Part shown: positions 1 through 9,500 of the stretch, in pieces
Numbering within the stretch: the first letter of the stretch is position 1
How the letters are laid out: each line of letters starts with the position of its first letter
Assembly (NCBI RefSeq): GCF_947498175.1
Contig: NZ_CANMJB010000003.1
Location: forward strand, 248,001-312,000
Source of the DNA: an uncultured Algimonas sp.
GTDB lineage: Bacteria; Pseudomonadota; Alphaproteobacteria; Caulobacterales; Maricaulaceae
Direction of reading: 5' to 3'
DNA: 64,000 bases
The notes under the pieces: model-generated
The model's input: the letters and a program-made list of their open reading frames with translations, nothing else
The model's database searches: none
What the model was told of the DNA's origin: nothing
Position numbers and translations under genes: made by a program

Positions 1-214
1 GGACCTGGTCACGCAGAAGGCGGAAAACCTGTCGCGTCTCGTCGGACTATTGTCCGATCGAACGGGATGCGAGACTGTCGACCGCGCGGATGAACTGATG
101 GATGCTTTGACCCTGGGCGAGTTACGTCAAAGGCTGGGCCAAAGGATCGGCCGCATCGACGCGGTCGCACCGGAAAGCGGCACGCCCGTTGCCGGAGAAA
201 TCGATCTGTTCTGA
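1..214 (+). CDS. 3' end of an unidentified gene next to the chemotaxis genes
   Basis: An open frame enters from the left edge and ends with TGA at 212-214, giving about 70 C-terminal residues with no upstream start visible. The segment looks helical and charged and ends in GEIDLF. It converges on cheD, whose last residues are GEVELF, with only 10 bases between the two stops. The shared acidic-hydrophobic tail and the position suggest another chemotaxis protein. I do not recognise the family from this fragment, so the identity is left open. Confidence 0.6.
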   Translation, partial: DLVTQKAENLSRLVGLLSDRTGCETVDRADELMDALTLGELRQRLGQRIGRIDAVAPESGTPVAGEIDLF

Positions 215-224
215 GAATAGCGGC

Positions 225-770
225 CTAGAAAAGCTCGACTTCACCCGTTTGCGCCGGAATCGGAGCCGGGGCCGGTCTCTTGGCAATCGCGTCGGCGCTA
301 TCGGCGATCCGCTTCACGCGCGCCTTGCCCGTTGCGGGCTGGAATTGGATTCTTTGGGCTTTGGTGCCGCGCAGCGCATTGCCGATGCAGGGAATGGCTT
401 CGCTGATCAGGAATCCTTCGGCAAGTTGCGCGTTCTTGGCGCCGATGTCGCTCAACCCTTTGGTCAGGCAATTCCCGCCGAACAGCTTCGCCTGTAGCCG
501 ACTCTTACGCGCGCCGATGCCCAGCAAGCGGTTGATGAGCAATTCCATCTGGTTGATGCCGTAGAGCGCTGTCTGTTCGCCCGCATTCGGATCGTCCGGC
601 AAGAGGAAATGGTTCATGCCGCCGACACGGGCGACGGGATCGAAAATGCAGGCCGAGACACAGGATCCCACCAGCGTCGTCATGACGACACCGGACTCGT
701 CGCTGACCTTCACCTCGCCTTGCGTCAGGTGAACCGTACGGAGCGACTGGCCATCCGTGTTCCAACTCAT
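225..770 (-). CDS. cheD: Chemotaxis receptor glutamine deamidase CheD
   Basis: CheD hydrolyses glutamine side chains on chemoreceptors to glutamate, tuning receptor methylation sites. The 181-residue product has the family layout: TLVGSCVSACIFD with catalytic Cys37, GGMNHFLLP with His54, and KLFGGNC further on. The length is normal for the family. It is the last gene of a receptor-cheB-cheD operon: its ATG overlaps the cheB TGA in an ATGA, which implies translational coupling. The protein ends in GEVELF, a tail echoed by the convergent gene at the left edge. Confidence 0.95.
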   Translation of the reverse strand: MSWNTDGQSLRTVHLTQGEVKVSDESGVVMTTLVGSCVSACIFDPVARVGGMNHFLLPDDPNAGEQTALYGINQMELLINRLLGIGARKSRLQAKLFGGNCLTKGLSDIGAKNAQLAEGFLISEAIPCIGNALRGTKAQRIQFQPATGKARVKRIADSADAIAKRPAPAPIPAQTGEVELF

Positions 771-1828
771 GGGGCGGCCTGTGGTGGCGACGCCAGTCTG
801 GAGCAGGCGTCCAGCATGGCATCGGCGAGGTCGGATAGGGGAAGTTGCTCGCCGACGGCGCCGAGTTCGAACGCTACCTTGGGCATGCCGTAGACTGTGG
901 ATGATGCCCGGTCCTGGCCAAAGGTGCGGGCGCCGCTTTCGCGCATCTCCAGCAGTCCGGCCGCACCGTCACGGCCCATGCCCGTCAGGATAGTGCCGAC
1001 GGCCCTTTTTCCGATGGCGGCCGCGACTGAACTCAACAGGACGTCCACGGAAGGACAATGCGCTCGGTCTGGCGACCGCGTGACAAGACGGATGCGATGG
1101 GCCGTGCGTGGGGACAGAGCCATATCGAGATCGCCGCCCGGCGCGAAACGGATCTGTCCGGGCTGAAGGGTTTCGCCTTCGCGTGCCACCTTGACGTCCG
1201 GTGCGATGGTGCGGTCCAGCCGATCGGCGAAGGACTGGATGAAGGCGGCCGGCATGTGCTGGGCAATGACAACGGGGGGGCAGTTTGCGGGAAAATCCGC
1301 CAGAAGTTCGCACAGCGCGTCCACCCCGCCTGTCGAGGATCCGATCGCGATCAAGGCGTTGCGCTTGAACAGATGGGCGGAGGCGGCCTGGCCTGACGCG
1401 GCCGAACCGGACGTTCTGGGTTTGCGGGCTGCGATCGACGATGCGGCCGCGGCCCGAACCAGACCCGGCAGATCGGACAGGGCCTCGATGATGTTGCCAC
1501 TGGACGGTTTCTGCAGACAGTGGAATGCACCGTTGCTCAACGCCGTCACGGCGCTGTCGCTGCCTTCGGCGGTCGAACTGGACAGCATGATGACCGGCAT
1601 GGGGCGGAGCGTCATGATCTTGTCGAGGAAGTCGAGCCCGTTCATGCCGGGCATCTCGATGTCCAGCGTGATGACATCCGGATCGAGTTCCTTGATGAGG
1701 CGGCGAGCCTCCATCGCATCCGCCGCCTCGCCAACGACCCGTATGGACGGATCCTGGCGGACGACGGATTTGACAACGGCTCTCAGGGTCGCCGAATCAT
1801 CGACGATCAGCAGCGAGACGGAAGACAA
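767..1828 (-). CDS. cheB: Chemotaxis response regulator / protein-glutamate methylesterase CheB
   Basis: CheB removes methyl groups from chemoreceptors when phosphorylated by CheA. The 353-residue product has an N-terminal receiver domain (acidic pair Asp10-Asp11, phospho-acceptor Asp56 in TLDIEMPGMNG) joined by a linker to a C-terminal methylesterase domain. The catalytic motifs are GSSTGGVDAL (Ser), IAQHMP (His) and GMGRDGAAG (Asp). The start is TTG at 1826-1828, directly abutting the receptor's TAA stop, and the N-terminus MSSVSLLIVDDSA fits receiver domains exactly. Coupled translation with the receptor upstream and cheD downstream is likely. Confidence 0.95.
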   Translation of the reverse strand: MSSVSLLIVDDSATLRAVVKSVVRQDPSIRVVGEAADAMEARRLIKELDPDVITLDIEMPGMNGLDFLDKIMTLRPMPVIMLSSSTAEGSDSAVTALSNGAFHCLQKPSSGNIIEALSDLPGLVRAAAASSIAARKPRTSGSAASGQAASAHLFKRNALIAIGSSTGGVDALCELLADFPANCPPVVIAQHMPAAFIQSFADRLDRTIAPDVKVAREGETLQPGQIRFAPGGDLDMALSPRTAHRIRLVTRSPDRAHCPSVDVLLSSVAAAIGKRAVGTILTGMGRDGAAGLLEMRESGARTFGQDRASSTVYGMPKVAFELGAVGEQLPLSDLADAMLDACSRLASPPQAAP

Positions 1829-4800
1829 TTAGAACTCCTGCCAGTCCTGGTCGCCGTCAAAGTCGGGGTCGACCTTCACGGCCGCGGACCCGCTGGAAAA
1901 ATAGGCCTTGGCCCGTTCCTGCTGCGCATGCACCGGGTTCGCCCCGTTATTGGCGGCGACCGGTGCGGCCTGTGTCTCTGCGACCTGCGATGCGTCGATC
2001 CGGAACTTCGCGACCAGGGCGCTCAGATTCTCGGTCTCGCTGCTCAGCGCATGGCAGGCCGCGGTCGATTCTTCCACCATGGCCGCGTTGCGTTGCGTCA
2101 CGCGGTCCATGTCGGTGACGGCCGTGTTGACCTCGGCCAGGCCCGTAGCCTGTTCCTTCGCCGACGTGGTGATGTCGCTGACGAGCGCATCGATGCTGAT
2201 GACCTGCTCCACGATCTTTTGCAGCGCTTCGCCGGTCTTGTCGACGAGCGAGACGCCGGATTCGACATGGTGCGAGCTGGCGGAAATCAAGTCCTTGATG
2301 TCCTTTGCGGCGTCAGAAGATCGTTGCGCAAGAGCCCGCACTTCGGAGGCCACGACGGCGAAGCCGCGACCGGCTTCTCCGGCCCGGGCGGCTTCCACGC
2401 CGGCATTGAGGGCCAAAAGATTGGTCTGGAAGGCGATTTCGTCGATGACGCCGATGATCTGGGAGATCTTCTCGGACGATTCCTTGATGGATCCCATGGC
2501 GTCCACCGTGGACTGGACGACGTCGCCGCCCGCTTCCGCGTCAGACTTGGCTTCCGAGACCACGCTCCGGGCCTCTTCGGCCGCGCTGGCGCTCTGCTGC
2601 ACGGTCGTCGTGATCTCGTTCAAGGCTGCAGCCGTTTCTTCCAGCGAAGCGGCCTGGTTCTCCGTGCGCTTGGACAGATTGTCCGAAGCACGGCTCAGCT
2701 CGACCGACCCGGTCTTGATGTTCACGGTCGCGCCGGAGATCTGGCTCACCGTGCTGGACAGTTGCTGCACGGTCGCGTTGAAGTCGGACCGCAACCCTTC
2801 ATAGTCCGCGTCGAATTCCTTATCGATGGTTTGCGTCAGGTCGCCGTTGGCCAATGACTTCAAACCGCGCGCAAGTTCCGTGACCACGAGGCTCTGCACC
2901 TCGGAACGACGCGCCAGTTCGCGCTCCTGGGCCTCGCGCGATTTACGGACTTCCGTGACATCGCTGGCGATCTTGACGACCTTGTAGGTCTTTCCGGCCG
3001 AGTTCTTGACGGCATTATACGTCGCATCGAGCCAAAGCTCGTCGCCGGCCTTGTTGCGGCGCTCGAACGTGTCCTGAATCGTGTGGCCTTCTGCCAGATC
3101 GTTCCAGAACTTAGCATATTCCGGCGTGTTGACATGCTTGGGCGGCATGAAAATCCGGTGATGCTTGCCGACAATTTCGTCGAGCGAGTAGCCTGTGGCG
3201 GCCAGAAAGTTCTGGTTTGCCGAGATGATCGTGCCGTTGGCTTGGAATTCGATCATGGCTTGGGAATGTTCGATGGCGTTGAGAATGCCGGCATTCAACC
3301 GGTCTCCTGTCACATTGTCCCATTGCAGAATGTTGCCGATATATTCGCCTTTGGTGTCAAACACACCGGTTATGCTCAAATGGAAGGTGAGCTGACCAAC
3401 AAGGATGTCCGTTTCGAAGGGCAAATTGGCTGGATTTTCGAGAATGCGACGTTGATGAGATGGATCCTTGTGGAAGGTGTCGATACTCGTTCCGACGATC
3501 TTCTCCGGATTGAATTTAGGCCATTCCTTGCGGAAAACATCGATGTTTTCGTCGAAAAGTTCCATCGTGGCCGTATTGGCATAGGTGATTTCGAGGTCAC
3601 GGTTGACGATCATCATGGGGTTATTGGTCGAGTCGAACACTGCGCCCTTGAACAGCATGATTTCGTTGAATTCCTGGTCTTTTTCAAACGTCGCCCGGAA
3701 CTCACCCAGCGAGTTCGCCATATCGCCGATCTCATCCTTGCGCTTGCCGCCGGGAACCAAGGTCTTGATATCGCCATCGGCCAGAGACTTCATGCGCTCG
3801 TTGATCTTCAAGATCGGTCCAGAGATGCTGCGACCCAAGAGAATGCCGCCAATGATCAGGATCAGTGCCGACACACCGAGTACGATCACGACATAGTTGC
3901 GGAGTTTCGTGATGTTGGCAAAGATCTCCGACTGGTCCTGTTGCGCGATCAGACCCCATTCCAACCCATTCGTCTGAAACGGTCGGAAGGCTGAGACCGT
4001 TTCGACGCCGTTGAAATCCGTATGGATGCCGGACCCGGAATCTCCGCCGAGGGCGCGTGCGGCCGGAACCGTATCGACCTTTTTCGCCAGAATGGATGCC
4101 GTGTCTCCAGCGATATGGCCGGAGCGCATGTGCTGGTTCGGGCCGACGGCATAGATCAGACCGGTTTCGCCGAGACCCATTCCCGGCAACATGATCGCAT
4201 TTACGCGGTCGATCGGCATCTGATAGGCCAGCACGCCGATCGTGCGTCCGGCCTCGTTCTTCACCGGCGTCGAGAGGAAGCCGGCAGGGGCGTCCGCGCT
4301 CGGTGCGTAAGGAGCGAAATCGAACACCGCCGTGCCTTCGGACATTTTGACGGCTTCGCGGAAAGCGCGGCCGAGGTCCGATGATGCATAGGCGCCCCCT
4401 TCGAAATTGGTCGCGAAATCGGATTCCTTGTAGACCGAATAGATCAAGTCGCCGTTCATGCCGAACAGGAAGACGTCGTGATAACCCTTGTCCTTCAGCA
4501 GCGCTCTGAAGAAGGGATGATATGCGGCGTGGACGTCGCTATAGGCCGACCCGTCATTTCCGGCATCCAGCATGTCTTTCTGACCCACCGGATGCGGATT
4601 GCCGCTGATGTAGATGGACTGCAGTGTCTGCGTCTGACCGGATTCGAGATCCGACCAGGCCTGACTGAAATCGCGGATCGCCGACCTGACGGCAGGATTC
4701 TGGGCCTGGGTCTGGATGTCGCGGTCGATTTCGCCGAACAGGTCGTTCATGGCGACCGACTTCGCCTCCAGAACCGCTTCCAGTTTGTTCTTGGAGGCCT

Positions 4801-4924
4801 GTTCGAGGCTCGACTTGGCCTGGTAGTAGCTGAAACTCGCCATGACGCATGCGGTGATGAGGCCGAAGGCCGTCACTGCAAGCGTGATGCGGTTCGAAAG
4901 GCTGTTCAATTTGATCGTTTTCAT
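1829..4924 (-). CDS. Methyl-accepting chemotaxis protein with two PAS domains and a C-terminal tether pentapeptide
   Basis: A membrane chemoreceptor of about 1031 residues from the start MKTIKLNSLSNRI, which has an AGGGG ribosome site just upstream; an in-frame ATG at 5002 would add 26 unlikely residues. Order: N-terminal transmembrane helix, a long periplasmic sensor of about 300 residues, a second transmembrane helix, HAMP, two PAS-like segments (one containing EFQANGTIISANQNF), a second HAMP-like segment (LANGDLTQTI), then the signalling hairpin with IDEIAFQTNLLALNAGVEAA. It ends in DWQEF, matching the NWETF-type tether that recruits CheR/CheB. It heads the operon with cheB and cheD. The ligand is unknown. 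Confidence 0.93.
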   Translation of the reverse strand: MKTIKLNSLSNRITLAVTAFGLITACVMASFSYYQAKSSLEQASKNKLEAVLEAKSVAMNDLFGEIDRDIQTQAQNPAVRSAIRDFSQAWSDLESGQTQTLQSIYISGNPHPVGQKDMLDAGNDGSAYSDVHAAYHPFFRALLKDKGYHDVFLFGMNGDLIYSVYKESDFATNFEGGAYASSDLGRAFREAVKMSEGTAVFDFAPYAPSADAPAGFLSTPVKNEAGRTIGVLAYQMPIDRVNAIMLPGMGLGETGLIYAVGPNQHMRSGHIAGDTASILAKKVDTVPAARALGGDSGSGIHTDFNGVETVSAFRPFQTNGLEWGLIAQQDQSEIFANITKLRNYVVIVLGVSALILIIGGILLGRSISGPILKINERMKSLADGDIKTLVPGGKRKDEIGDMANSLGEFRATFEKDQEFNEIMLFKGAVFDSTNNPMMIVNRDLEITYANTATMELFDENIDVFRKEWPKFNPEKIVGTSIDTFHKDPSHQRRILENPANLPFETDILVGQLTFHLSITGVFDTKGEYIGNILQWDNVTGDRLNAGILNAIEHSQAMIEFQANGTIISANQNFLAATGYSLDEIVGKHHRIFMPPKHVNTPEYAKFWNDLAEGHTIQDTFERRNKAGDELWLDATYNAVKNSAGKTYKVVKIASDVTEVRKSREAQERELARRSEVQSLVVTELARGLKSLANGDLTQTIDKEFDADYEGLRSDFNATVQQLSSTVSQISGATVNIKTGSVELSRASDNLSKRTENQAASLEETAAALNEITTTVQQSASAAEEARSVVSEAKSDAEAGGDVVQSTVDAMGSIKESSEKISQIIGVIDEIAFQTNLLALNAGVEAARAGEAGRGFAVVASEVRALAQRSSDAAKDIKDLISASSHHVESGVSLVDKTGEALQKIVEQVISIDALVSDITTSAKEQATGLAEVNTAVTDMDRVTQRNAAMVEESTAACHALSSETENLSALVAKFRIDASQVAETQAAPVAANNGANPVHAQQERAKAYFSSGSAAVKVDPDFDGDQDWQEF

Positions 4925-5013
4925 GGCCCCTGCCCGATTCTTTCGCATATCGGTCCGACCATCCCCCATGGCGGCCGGACAACATGCCTGACAGGCGGAC
5001 ATGTCCGACTTTA

Positions 5014-5034
5014 TTGTAAATAAAAGACTTACAA
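5014..5034. promoter_or_regulatory. Inverted repeat upstream of the chemoreceptor
   Basis: TTGTAA at 5014-5019 and TTACAA at 5029-5034 form a 6-base dyad with a 9-base AT-rich spacer in the region before the receptor gene. It could be an operator or part of a promoter. The assignment rests only on symmetry and position. Confidence 0.25.
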
Positions 5035-5116
5035 GGCCCTTTAGATTCCCAGACAGCCGAAGAAAGCAATTTCCGAGCGAAGATTTTCAAGGCGCACTTT
5101 TCCGAGGAGCTTCATC

Positions 5117-6310
5117 TCAAGCCGTGACGTCATGCCCATAGATCGGGTCGAAACGGCGAAGCGCCGTTTCCGGTCGAACCCGTCCCACTGTCCAGATCGG
5201 CGCATATGTCGCCAACTGCGACAGCGTGTTTCGCCGATGAAACAATCCGGCATTGACGCGCGACCGTGACTGCATGGCTGTCGCGCGCGCCAATCGCCGG
5301 TTTTGGTAACGTTGCAGCGCGACGGCAACCGCATCGCCCTGGTCCCGACCCTCCGTCAGACACCGGGCGAGCGTCCAGCCGTCTTCGATCGCCATGGCCG
5401 CGCCCTGGGCTATGAAAGGGAGCATCGGATGGGCAGCATCTCCCAGAAGGGCGACCCGGCCATCGGTCCAGCGCGGCAAGGGCGGTCGGTCGAACAAGGC
5501 CCACCGGAACAAGGCGTCGCTCTGTTCGATCAATTGCGTGATCCGGGGATGCCAACCTTCGAAGTCCGCCAGGGCGCTTTTCCTGTCGCCAGTCTGGCTC
5601 CAGCTTTCCTCCGTCCAAGTGCGCTGTTCGACGACGCCGACGAAGTTGGCATGGGTGCCGCCTTTGAGCAGATATGTCACAGCATGCCGGCCGCGGCCCA
5701 TCCAGGCGCAGGCGACCCTATCCGGTGCATTGCTTCCAAGGCGGGATACGGGAACGACCGTTCGCCACGCGACATTCCCCGTGAAAACAGGCGCGTCCGG
5801 ACCGATCATCTGTGCCCGGATGGCCGAATGGATGCCGTCGGCGCCGATCAGGACGTCTCCAGCGATCTCGCTGCCGTCCTGGAGACGGGCGCGAATACCG
5901 CTTTCATCGCATTGATAGCTTTCTACGCTGGCCCCGAGCTGAATCGAACCGGGTGCGCGCTCGTCGAGCGCGGACTGGAGCGTTTCGATCAGGTCGGCCC
6001 GGTGGATGTGAAGGTAGGGCGCGCCCCAGCGTTGCCGCGCCGCCTCGCCGAGTTCCGTTCGGATCAATCGCAGGCCGCTGACGCCCATGCGCAATTCGAT
6101 GGCTTCGGGTTCGACACCGCGCACGGTCAACGCGGGGTCGAGGCGGAGCGCTTTCATGACCTGCATGGCATTGGGGCTGAGCTGTATCCCCGCGCCGACT
6201 TCACCGATCTCCGGCGCCCGTTCGACGACCCTCACGGTGTAACCATGCTCGACCAAGCTCAACGCAGCCGTCAAACCCCCGATCCCGCCGCCGGCAATCA
6301 GGATTTTCAT
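5117..6310 (-). CDS. FAD-dependent aromatic-ring monooxygenase (salicylate/3-hydroxybenzoate hydroxylase-like)
   Basis: A group A flavoprotein monooxygenase of about 397 residues, a class that uses NAD(P)H and O2 to hydroxylate aromatic substrates. The N-terminus MKILIAGGGIGGLTAA is the FAD Rossmann motif. GADGIHSAIR is the conserved DG motif and LLGDAAHPMLPF the second FAD-binding motif. The start at 6310 begins at the Rossmann strand; an ATG at 6325 adds five residues, and neither has a clear ribosome site. It stands alone, divergent from the autotransporter and downstream of three CAATGTGAC boxes. The substrate cannot be inferred, because no ring-cleavage or transport gene is adjacent. Confidence 0.85.
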   Translation of the reverse strand: MKILIAGGGIGGLTAALSLVEHGYTVRVVERAPEIGEVGAGIQLSPNAMQVMKALRLDPALTVRGVEPEAIELRMGVSGLRLIRTELGEAARQRWGAPYLHIHRADLIETLQSALDERAPGSIQLGASVESYQCDESGIRARLQDGSEIAGDVLIGADGIHSAIRAQMIGPDAPVFTGNVAWRTVVPVSRLGSNAPDRVACAWMGRGRHAVTYLLKGGTHANFVGVVEQRTWTEESWSQTGDRKSALADFEGWHPRITQLIEQSDALFRWALFDRPPLPRWTDGRVALLGDAAHPMLPFIAQGAAMAIEDGWTLARCLTEGRDQGDAVAVALQRYQNRRLARATAMQSRSRVNAGLFHRRNTLSQLATYAPIWTVGRVRPETALRRFDPIYGHDVTA

Positions 6311-6356
6311 GGTTGTAAGCACCATAAAGTTTACATCGAAAGAAGCCCAGAAAAGT

Positions 6357-6523
6357 CAATGTGACCAATGGCAGGTGCCTGCTATCGAGGGAAAAGTGCT
6401 TGTCGGTCAAGGTGATCCGCTTTGGTAAAGCATCCATCAAGGATTTCGAATTCCAATGTGACGTAATACATAGACAAGTTGCGAACCTTCAGGTTACTAA
6501 AACTTCAGTTTAGTGTCACATTG
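6357..6523. promoter_or_regulatory. Three CAATGTGAC boxes in the monooxygenase/autotransporter intergenic region
   Basis: The 9-mer CAATGTGAC occurs at 6357-6365 and 6454-6462 on the plus strand and at 6515-6523 on the minus strand (read as GTCACATTG). All lie in the roughly 230-base divergent intergenic region. The TGTGAC core resembles CRP/FNR-family half-sites, but no paired consensus site is seen. The repetition suggests one regulator acting on both divergent genes. Confidence 0.45.
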
Positions 6524-6539
6524 AAGGGGTTTAATTCTG

Positions 6540-9500
6540 ATGCCGACTAAGAAAAGCCACAGTAAGTTTCTGGCCAATGGCGCCGCAACGTTCGTTCTAG
6601 CGAGCCTGATCCACGCGCCTTTGGCGAATGCGGTCGTGCCGAACGACAATACGAATTCCGAGGAAATCGTCGACACGGAAGGCGGAGTAAACGGAGTCGG
6701 CATGTTTTTCAGTGGCGGCAGCTGCACGGGAACTCTGATCAATCCGAGAACGGTTTTGTTTGCGGCCCATTGCGTTAATGATCGGCCTGAAAATGCCTAT
6801 GGATCAACGAGGGCTGCGGCGTTTGCATTCGACGTAGATGCGTTACCAGGTTTGCTAAACTGGATCCAGAACGGATTTGCCAGCAATCCTGATCTGTTCG
6901 TCTACAACATTAATCGGATATCCTACGATCCGCGGTCGCTCGACAATCCAGCCGCCCGCGGTTTTCTGGAAGCCGACATCGCTCTGGCGACTCTCGACAC
7001 GCCGGCAGCCAACGTACCGGCTTGGGCCATGCTATTCTCTGCTCTGCCTGTTCCGGACGCCCTGACCATCGAAAGCGGAACCGGTTATCACGTTAACATA
7101 ACGGGCTACGGACGAACCGGAAGCGGGACGACCGGTTCGTCGACGCCCGTAGATTTCCGTCGCCGTGCCGCCGAAAACTATATCGGCGCTTTGACGTCTC
7201 TTAACCAGAGAAGTGAATTTCTATTTGGTAATGGCGATAGAGGCTTGCCGCAGAACCTCTACATCACGGATTTCGACGACCCGAACCAGAATTCCGGCAC
7301 TGATTTCAATGTCCATCTCGACAATGCTCTGCCCAATGAAGGCACAACCGCATCAGGTGATTCTGGCGGCCCGCTCATTCTCGATGCGGCCAATAACGCC
7401 ATTACCGATATGGACATCGTAATCGGCGTCCTCTCCGGCGGCTCCACATTTCTCAATGGACAACCAGGTTCAAGCTATGGCTCCACGACCCTCTATCAGC
7501 CGCTTTATGCATTCTACGAATATATTGCCGCAAACAATCCGTACAAATATGTGGGCGCGCGTGCCGGCGACGGCAATTGGGAAGATCAATCCCACTGGGT
7601 GACGAATCTTGATCCGAACTACTACATCATCGATGAAAACGGCGCTGTCGTGAACGGCTTTCCCGATGTGCCGGAACAGGGCGTCAATGCCACGGACGGC
7701 GACTTCGGAGCGACTTGCGTCCAGTTCGACCGGTCACAACCCGGGAACTGCCGCGATATGTCCACCGGTGAAGACTTCACGACGGACAATCCTCCCGGAC
7801 CGTCTGATGCACAAGCCGCCACTGGAGTCGTCGAGGGTGCCGGAACGTCCAGTGGTCTTGTCGAAGGGCTTGAGGCTTCTCTGCCCGGTGACATCACCCT
7901 CGATGACGTTATAAACATCGCCAGCGACGGTATTGTCAGCGAGTATCGCTATCAGCAGCGGGCCGTAAACCTGGAAGTGGATTCTGCATCCGTTGCACAG
8001 GCTGCGCCCTCGGCCGATCTTCCCGCCCCCACGATTGACAATGGGTTGGCCGGTGCCACAGACTTCGTTCCAGATAACCGCAACCCGGATGCGGCCGCTG
8101 GTGTCAACGGCCGCTACTTCGATGTCACCTTGTCGGCCGATGGCACGACGACACTCAATAGCACGGTAACGATCGACCGTTTGACGGTCAGCGGCGCGAA
8201 TGCGGGGCTGACCATCGCGCCCGATGGCTCGTTGACCAGCCTGATGGATGTGAAACAAACTGCGGGATTGGTGAGTGTCGGCGGGACTCTGTCCAGCGTG
8301 GGCGACTATCTTCTGATGAGCGGCATGCTTACCGGATCCGGTACGGTGCAGACGCCGTTTCTGACGAATGTCATGGGGGCGATCGCGCCCGGCACAATGG
8401 GTGGAATCGGCACCTTGACCATTGACGGCAGTGCCGTGCTTGCATCCGCATCCACCTTGATCATCGACATCGGGGCGGACGGCGTCAACGACCGGCTCTT
8501 CGTGACGGGAGACTCCAGTCTCGGCGGCCGGGTGGTTTTCGCCCCGAACGCTGACGTACGCGCAGGCAACAGCTACACCTTCTTGACGACAGGAGGTACG
8601 CAAGCCGGAACGTTCGAGACTGATCAAGTCAGTGCAATTCTGCGATCCGTACTCAGCTATGGTGAAAACTCGGTCATGGCGCGGATCGAAGCAGGCGACT
8701 ATCTCGACGTGATTGCCTCGAACAGTTCTGTTCAGTCCGGTTACGCGCAGCTCTTGGATGCATCACGGGGGGCGGACGCCCTGGATCCGCTATTCGCTGC
8801 GCTCGACTTGGCAACGGCAGAAACGATCCAATCCACATTACAAAGCTGGGCGCCCGTATCGGAGACGACAAACCGTAGCCTCGCCAAGGCAAGCCTCGAT
8901 TTTCAGGCGAACTTCCATCGGGGTCGCATGAGCAGATTCAATGGCGGAAATTGGGGAGGAAAAGTCACCGTCATGGGCAGCCCCATCATGTTGGCTTCCA
9001 ATGCGGACGCCCTAAGCGCCGTATCCGGAGAGACTTTGATGGCCGCCGCCAATGGGGGGTCCATACGTCAGACCGCCAATATTCCGGACGACTACGAAGT
9101 CTTCTTGTCAGGCGCCTTCATCGACGGCGATGCAGAGACTCTTTCGACCGGACAAGCCGCAAATCCGGAAGACGACTTCGACGGTTGGTCGGTCGCCGCC
9201 GGCATCGAACGCAAAATGTCCGACCTAGTGAGTGTCGGCGCGTCGTTAAACTATACAACGCTGGATGCAGACAGTCCTGTCGGCAATGTGGCGGATAGCG
9301 ATTACTTCGCCGGGGCGGTTTACGGACAACTCCGATCATCGGTTGGCATGGTCCTGGACGGCTTAGTTAGTTTGGGATCGTACGGAACCGAGACGTCGCG
9401 CATTGTCACGGCGCCAGGTCTTGGAACCAATACGCTGACATCCGATGACAGCAGCTTGGCTTTCACAGCCGACTTGCTCGTGTCTCGTCCGATCGAAATG

